DNA of 64,000 nt from Balneola sp. (GTDB lineage: Bacteria; Bacteroidota; Rhodothermia; Balneolales; Balneolaceae). A program made the translations under genes and the position numbers. The stretch lies in contig NZMW01000014.1 in NCBI GenBank assembly GCA_002694685.1, positions 26,536 to 90,535 on the forward strand, in the 5' to 3' direction. The first letter of the stretch is position 1. Every line of letters starts with the position of its first letter. Below the pieces are notes generated by a model, which was given only the letters and a program-made list of their open reading frames with translations, made no database searches and was not told where the DNA came from. Below are positions 59,845 to 64,000 of the stretch, one piece after another.

Positions 59845-61195
59845 CGTTAAAAGGTAGTAACCAGGTTCGGTGTTTTAGTGAAGGTTCAATTTCGCTCAAG
59901 TCAACGTCTGGGTTGACATATCGCCGGCTTGATCTGCCGTTGAGGGCGACGTAGCTATCAACATAAATTTCGGGATCTTCTATTCCTTTTCTTTGATAGT
60001 GGTCTTCCAGAAAATGAGCGTATTCGAGTATGAAGTCCGGCTGGGTCGACATCTGTTTTTCCTGAAAGCGAGTCAGGAACTGCATGTTATCTATGTAGAA
60101 ACTATTCCCGGAATCAGGATCTTTAACTTTGAAATTCGTGTATCCGGCTTTTTCCATAAGCATGACCCGCCATGAAAAACGATAGCCCTCTTCCGTCCAA
60201 AAAAGTTCTCCAGGATAAAGCATATATCGAAAAGGAAACAATAACTGAATCACAAAAAAGGCAGAGACTGTGATCAAAGATGCTTTGCGAATCCAGGCTT
60301 TTGGAAACGAATAATCCAGACCATTATCAAAGATCGATTTGCTGATGTTGAACCATTTAGAAACCGTGGAAAGTATTTTGTTATGAAAGCCCGAATCAAA
60401 GAATATCAGAGTACTCACAATCATGATGTAAGGAAACATCCCGATAGGAAATAGTACACGGGTTAAAATGTGAAAGACGACCACCAGAAAGAAAGCAAAA
60501 GCACGTGTTTTCCGAATCAATAATAAAAAAGGAATCGTTAAATCATATAAAGCTCCGGCCCACGAGAAAGCGTAATGAGCCCAGGTTTGTTGAAGCAAGT
60601 CTCCAAGTAGCGGAATAGAATATTTAGCGGTAAGCCAAATCTGTAAAGGCATTGCTTCAATTAGCCAGTCAGAATTTAGCTTTGCTAAACCCGCATAAAA
60701 GTAAACGATGAAGAGTAGAAACTTAATAGAGTCAATAGACCATTTTGGAATTTGCTGAGCTCTGAGTGTTTCGTTTTTCCATGCATCAACAGAAAAGTAG
60801 GAGTGAGTGGGGAGAAAAATCATCAGAAAGCTAAGTATGCTGATGAAGTAATAGTGGTTGAGGTAGGTGGTTTTATCCATGAGCTCGATATAGGTAAAGC
60901 TCAGGAAAAAGGTGATGATGGATATCCGGTATTTAAAACCGATGGAAACAAAAGCAGCCGATAATCCACAAACGATAAATATCAGATACGTCCACTCTCC
61001 CAAAGGCTGAACCCATTCAAATCCGTAATAGGAAAAGAAAAAATCAGGTTCTATGTATAGCTTTTCAACCCAGCCATTTGCTGCAAAACGGATGATACTA
61101 ATCAGCATCAAGAGACCAAAAAGAATCCTGAAAACAGCTAATGGAGCTGCGTTAGTTTGGGTGTTTAGATATGAGGCAATGGTGCTGGATTTCAC
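59825..61195 (-). CDS. HTTM-domain membrane protein (VKGC-like)
   Basis: 456 residues with multiple TM helices and the HTTM domain of vitamin-K-dependent gamma-carboxylase relatives. The catalytic-lysine motif YFYAGLAKLNSDWL is intact. The C-terminal 140 residues form an extracytoplasmic domain. In Bacteroidota such genes commonly sit beside imelysin and TonB-receptor genes in iron loci. Its reaction there is not known. It is the third gene of the iron operon reading leftwards. Confidence 0.9.
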   Translation of the reverse strand: MKSSTIASYLNTQTNAAPLAVFRILFGLLMLISIIRFAANGWVEKLYIEPDFFFSYYGFEWVQPLGEWTYLIFIVCGLSAAFVSIGFKYRISIITFFLSFTYIELMDKTTYLNHYYFISILSFLMIFLPTHSYFSVDAWKNETLRAQQIPKWSIDSIKFLLFIVYFYAGLAKLNSDWLIEAMPLQIWLTAKYSIPLLGDLLQQTWAHYAFSWAGALYDLTIPFLLLIRKTRAFAFFLVVVFHILTRVLFPIGMFPYIMIVSTLIFFDSGFHNKILSTVSKWFNISKSIFDNGLDYSFPKAWIRKASLITVSAFFVIQLLFPFRYMLYPGELFWTEEGYRFSWRVMLMEKAGYTNFKVKDPDSGNSFYIDNMQFLTRFQEKQMSTQPDFILEYAHFLEDHYQRKGIEDPEIYVDSYVALNGRSSRRYVNPDVDLSEIEPSLKHRTWLLPFNDEIKGL

Positions 61196-61198
61196 GCT

Positions 61199-62308
61199 TT
61201 AATCGCCGTCTGCGTCAACGTAATCTACATTAATATTCAAGGCCTGAAGCATATCCACTTTCATGTAAACTACATTCATTTGCAGCATGTCATAGGTGGC
61301 AAGCATCTTGCTGTTGTCGGCTTCAACCTGCATAGCCAGGTTTTCATTAAGTCCTTCAGCCTCATCCCTCGCAGCATCAAATTGATTATTGATAACCGTA
61401 GCTAAACTTTCCCCATCTCTTGTAACATTTAAGTAAGTGAGGTATGAATTAAGGCTTTCTCCGGATGAATTCCCTTCAAAATAATTGCCATTAAAAAAGT
61501 CCTGAGAAGCATTCAAAGCGGTAGTGAAAAGTTCTTTAGAGAATGAGTCGCTGTAGTAAGCTTCTACATGGCCATTTAAACTATTTCCAGAAAATACTCC
61601 GGCCGGAATTCCGATTTTCCCTGCTCGAAGGTGTTTTTCGTAATAGTAAATGTAGTCGTTCACCATCATATCGAGGGAGGAGTTAGCACCATTTCCTGAA
61701 TTGCTGACAAAATCGTCACGATAACCTGAATTCCAGTTTGCCAAAACTTCGTTAGTAAGTACATCAATTCGAGAAGTGAGATCAACTAAATACGTCTGGT
61801 AGTTTTCAGCATTGGGGTTGGTCGTATAGTAGCTGAGGATTTCGGTGTTATTGTCACCAAGTCCGTTCAATAAATAGTCTAATGCCGGGAAACCCTGGCT
61901 GTTATTCAATGAAGGTAAAGCCAAATTATAGCTTCCTGTTTGTATGTTTTCTTTGATCTCCGTGGTGTCAGTCGGGTAAATATTTAGGTTATCCCGATAC
62001 CTAATTTCCATTGCTTTGTTAATTTGAAACATGGAAACGTGCTGAAAACCTAGGTATGCATTTTCCCATGAACTTCTAAGATCAGCGAGCGTCTGTGGGG
62101 AAGGATTTTCAGTAAATAATTCTGCATCTGTTTTTAAGGATGCCGTTGACTCAGCTAAATTTGAAAAGGAGGGGATGATAATATTGTCAGCCCAATTTAC
62201 TAGTATCGCTTCGCGGTCAAAATCATCCACATCAGGGCCAGAAGGACCATTATTTGTACACCCAGAGATGACTAAAGCAGTTAAAAATATGATTGCTATT
62301 CTGTACAT
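61199..62308 (-). CDS. Imelysin-family (M75-like) lipoprotein
   Basis: 369 residues with lipobox (VISGC, Cys17) and the imelysin domain of iron-regulated proteins. The GxHxxE motif of the family is seen as GFPALDYLL, a variant with Pro in place of His, so metal binding may differ. It probably binds iron or heme in the periplasm for the TonB receptor. It ends 3 bases before the start of the HTTM gene. Confidence 0.88.
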   Translation of the reverse strand: MYRIAIIFLTALVISGCTNNGPSGPDVDDFDREAILVNWADNIIIPSFSNLAESTASLKTDAELFTENPSPQTLADLRSSWENAYLGFQHVSMFQINKAMEIRYRDNLNIYPTDTTEIKENIQTGSYNLALPSLNNSQGFPALDYLLNGLGDNNTEILSYYTTNPNAENYQTYLVDLTSRIDVLTNEVLANWNSGYRDDFVSNSGNGANSSLDMMVNDYIYYYEKHLRAGKIGIPAGVFSGNSLNGHVEAYYSDSFSKELFTTALNASQDFFNGNYFEGNSSGESLNSYLTYLNVTRDGESLATVINNQFDAARDEAEGLNENLAMQVEADNSKMLATYDMLQMNVVYMKVDMLQALNINVDYVDADGD

Positions 62309-62330
62309 AGTGAGATCGGTTAAATAAAAA

Positions 62331-62358
62331 AGCTGGCAACGGAATTATGTTGCCAGCT
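62331..62358 (-). terminator. Intra-operon terminator
   Basis: A perfect 10-bp stem AGCTGGCAAC/GTTGCCAGCT with six T residues on the minus strand. It lies between the DUF4856 and imelysin genes, so it may attenuate the downstream three genes and give higher expression of DUF4856. Confidence 0.9.
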
Positions 62359-62376
62359 GTAAATTAAAATGTGTTT

Positions 62377-63588
62377 TTAGTTAGCAGCTTCTTCAATAGT
62401 GAAATCAAATTTAGAGGCAATATCATTCGTAATATTATCCAAAGTTTCAGGAGTTACATCCCAAAGTCCATTTCCGGCCTCAAGCTGAGAAAGAAATCCG
62501 TCAACATCAGTTTTGGTGAGGTAAGGACTGCTTGAATTTGGAACTCGTGTAAACTGCAGGCTAAAGATGAAACCATAAGCTTCGGATAGGTCATGAAATG
62601 CTGCGCCGTAATCAGGTGTAGCTTGACCAAGTACATTTTTAGCAGATTGTAAATAATAAACGGCTCTAACTGCTATTACTATGGAGAGCTTTTCACGGAT
62701 TATCTGGGCTTGTTCATCACGGACATCATATTCTCCCGCAACGATTGCAGCCCGGCCAAGTTTGAAAGCGTCAAAAATTTCTTCAGCAATACCAGCAAAG
62801 TCTTCATCTCCTTCAACACGGCCCAAATACTTGTTTAAGAAATCATCTTCTCCCAAAGTTGCAAGCGGATCAGAAGGGTCGCTGGAAAGTCCAAATAAAT
62901 ATCCATAGGCTTCATCCCATTTGTGCTCCATATTAGTATAATTTGAGCCGTCAGCCAGGGTGCCATTTGTATTGTCTTCTCGGTTTGTACCTGCATCAAG
63001 GACAGATGTACTCAGGTAATTGTTCAATATTTGATCCGTCATTAAAGCACCGATTAGGCTTTTTCCGGCGAGCTGGTTGTACTCAAAACCTTTTCCATTT
63101 ACATAGCGAGTAGAGGAACCGTCAGCGATTTGTCCCGGCTGACCAGGAGCTGCAACGGTGTTTTCATTTGGGAAAACTTCCTCAATCTGATTGCTTATCC
63201 AGACTTCAAACTGATTTTTGAGCTCCGCACTAACAGCGGTATTTGATGAAAAGTAGTCAGTAGAAGCAGCAACTTTGCTTTTAACGTTTTTAGTTGCTGA
63301 ATTTAATTCAGCATTGGAATAAGGATCTACATCCCCTCCGTTCGCATCCTGATTGCGGTACATTTGGAGAAGCAGCTCTTCGGTAGAATTGTCAAAATCC
63401 ATCATGGCACTTACTAATTCAGAAGCCATTAGAATTCGGGTTGTTTGCCCCGTAAATGAGACAGTGCTTTCGCTATTTCTGGTGAATTCATAGGTGGAAG
63501 GAACATCGATTTCAGTTTTGTCACTCGAATCACAAGAGATCATGAATAGGACAGTGAATGCGAGGGCAAATAGTTTGCTAATCTTCAT
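62377..63588 (-). CDS. DUF4856 lipoprotein
   Basis: 403 residues with lipobox (VLFMISC, Cys19) and the DUF4856 domain: YEFTRNSESTVSFTGQTTRI, MASELVSAMMDFDN, GKGFEYNQLAGKSLIGALM, HKWDEAYGYLFGL. These proteins are usually found next to imelysin in iron-regulated loci. It is the first gene of the leftward unit and would lie on the surface or periplasmic side. Its function is unknown but is likely iron-related. Confidence 0.9.
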   Translation of the reverse strand: MKISKLFALAFTVLFMISCDSSDKTEIDVPSTYEFTRNSESTVSFTGQTTRILMASELVSAMMDFDNSTEELLLQMYRNQDANGGDVDPYSNAELNSATKNVKSKVAASTDYFSSNTAVSAELKNQFEVWISNQIEEVFPNENTVAAPGQPGQIADGSSTRYVNGKGFEYNQLAGKSLIGALMTDQILNNYLSTSVLDAGTNREDNTNGTLADGSNYTNMEHKWDEAYGYLFGLSSDPSDPLATLGEDDFLNKYLGRVEGDEDFAGIAEEIFDAFKLGRAAIVAGEYDVRDEQAQIIREKLSIVIAVRAVYYLQSAKNVLGQATPDYGAAFHDLSEAYGFIFSLQFTRVPNSSSPYLTKTDVDGFLSQLEAGNGLWDVTPETLDNITNDIASKFDFTIEEAAN

Positions 63589-63781
63589 TTCGTGGATATA
63601 GGGTGTGTTTTTGATTGTTATGTTTATTTAGATCAATTCTAAGTTAAGAAGAGTTTTAGGCCATGTCAAAGCTTATGTAGAATAAATCTAAATAAATTTT
63701 ATACAGGAGAGTCAGTCGCGGAACATGTGGCAGTATTTAAACTATGAAGGGATACAACCACTAATAAATTATTAACAAGAC

Positions 63782-64000
63782 ATGATTAAGAACGCGATTG
63801 TACTAGTACTGACAGCTACATTTTTAATGTTTGCCGGATGTTCAGGTAGTTCACAGCAAGAAGCTGAGAGCACTATGGAGACTACCGCCAATAACATTGA
63901 GCAGACAAAAAAAGAATTTATTGCTGATGCCAAAGATCAGCTAAATGAAGTAGAAGACGAGATCAGCGATATAGAAGCCGACCTTAAAGACAGCTCTTCA
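63782..64000 (+). CDS. Lipoprotein, partial at window edge
   Basis: The open frame starts at ATG 63782 with a lipoprotein signal (MIKNAIVLVLTATFLMFAGC, lipobox FAGC) and continues to the window end (73 codons). The rest is charged and coiled-coil-like (EQTKKEFIADAKDQLNEVED), like small Lpp-type or entericidin-like lipoproteins. The true length is not visible. Confidence 0.72.
   Translation, partial: MIKNAIVLVLTATFLMFAGCSGSSQQEAESTMETTANNIEQTKKEFIADAKDQLNEVEDEISDIEADLKDSSS

Overview
The window reads as chromosome from a Gram-negative bacterium of the Bacteroidota/Balneolota side of the tree, most likely a Balneolaceae member (Gracilimonas- or Balneola-like). This is inferred from a type A type-IX-secretion sorting domain, many lipoproteins and outer-membrane barrels, a DUF4856/imelysin/HTTM/TonB-receptor locus, a class II photolyase, weak or absent Shine-Dalgarno sequences at many genes, and moderate (about 40-45%) GC. 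No 16S gene or other species-level marker is present.

Layout. 1-10.4 kb: two membrane proteins, class II photolyase, RarA, an FMN reductase, a two-component system, an M1 peptidase lipoprotein and a single-domain response regulator. 10.7-22.6 kb: an 11.9-kb integrative element in tRNA-Leu(UAA), bounded by 62-bp direct repeats. 22.7-35.5 kb: housekeeping genes (Rel, HU, RuvX, Def, Fmt, P5C dehydrogenase, GAPDH, hydrolases, OsmC). 36.2-41.2 kb: a histidine operon hisGDCBH preceded by a 28-residue leader peptide containing 10 histidines. 41.4-46.6 kb: a LolA-like/FtsX/LolD-like/outer-membrane porin export cluster. 46.8-50.1 kb: three thioredoxin-fold proteins with an outer-membrane protein. 50.2-56.7 kb: an ABC exporter whose permease is fused to an M1 peptidase, and two lipoproteins. 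56.8-63.6 kb: a RAYT-type transposase and a predicted iron-acquisition locus. A partial lipoprotein gene runs off the right edge.

The most interesting region is the 10.7-22.6 kb element. It has a P4-type integrase, an AlpA-like regulator, a winged-helix replication-initiator-like gene carrying in-frame 21-bp iteron-like repeats, a DUF2280 protein that resembles a phage small terminase subunit, and a full-length 1191-residue tape measure protein. It has no capsid, portal, large terminase, tail tube or lysis gene. Intact reading frames, intact attachment sites and five copies of a GTTACCCCA motif placed like integrase arm sites argue for a functional phage satellite (PICI-like) rather than a decayed prophage. 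A lone tape measure protein in such an element would be an unusual way of exploiting a helper phage tail. A convergent operon of small helical proteins fills the right third, and three of them share a C-terminal motif.

Other points include a likely attenuation-controlled his operon whose leader peptide may be translated from a leaderless mRNA, a HisB with a vestigial N-terminal domain, a 44-nt palindrome inside the RAYT gene, and two short genes (34813-34983 and 21708-21881) that a length cut-off would miss.
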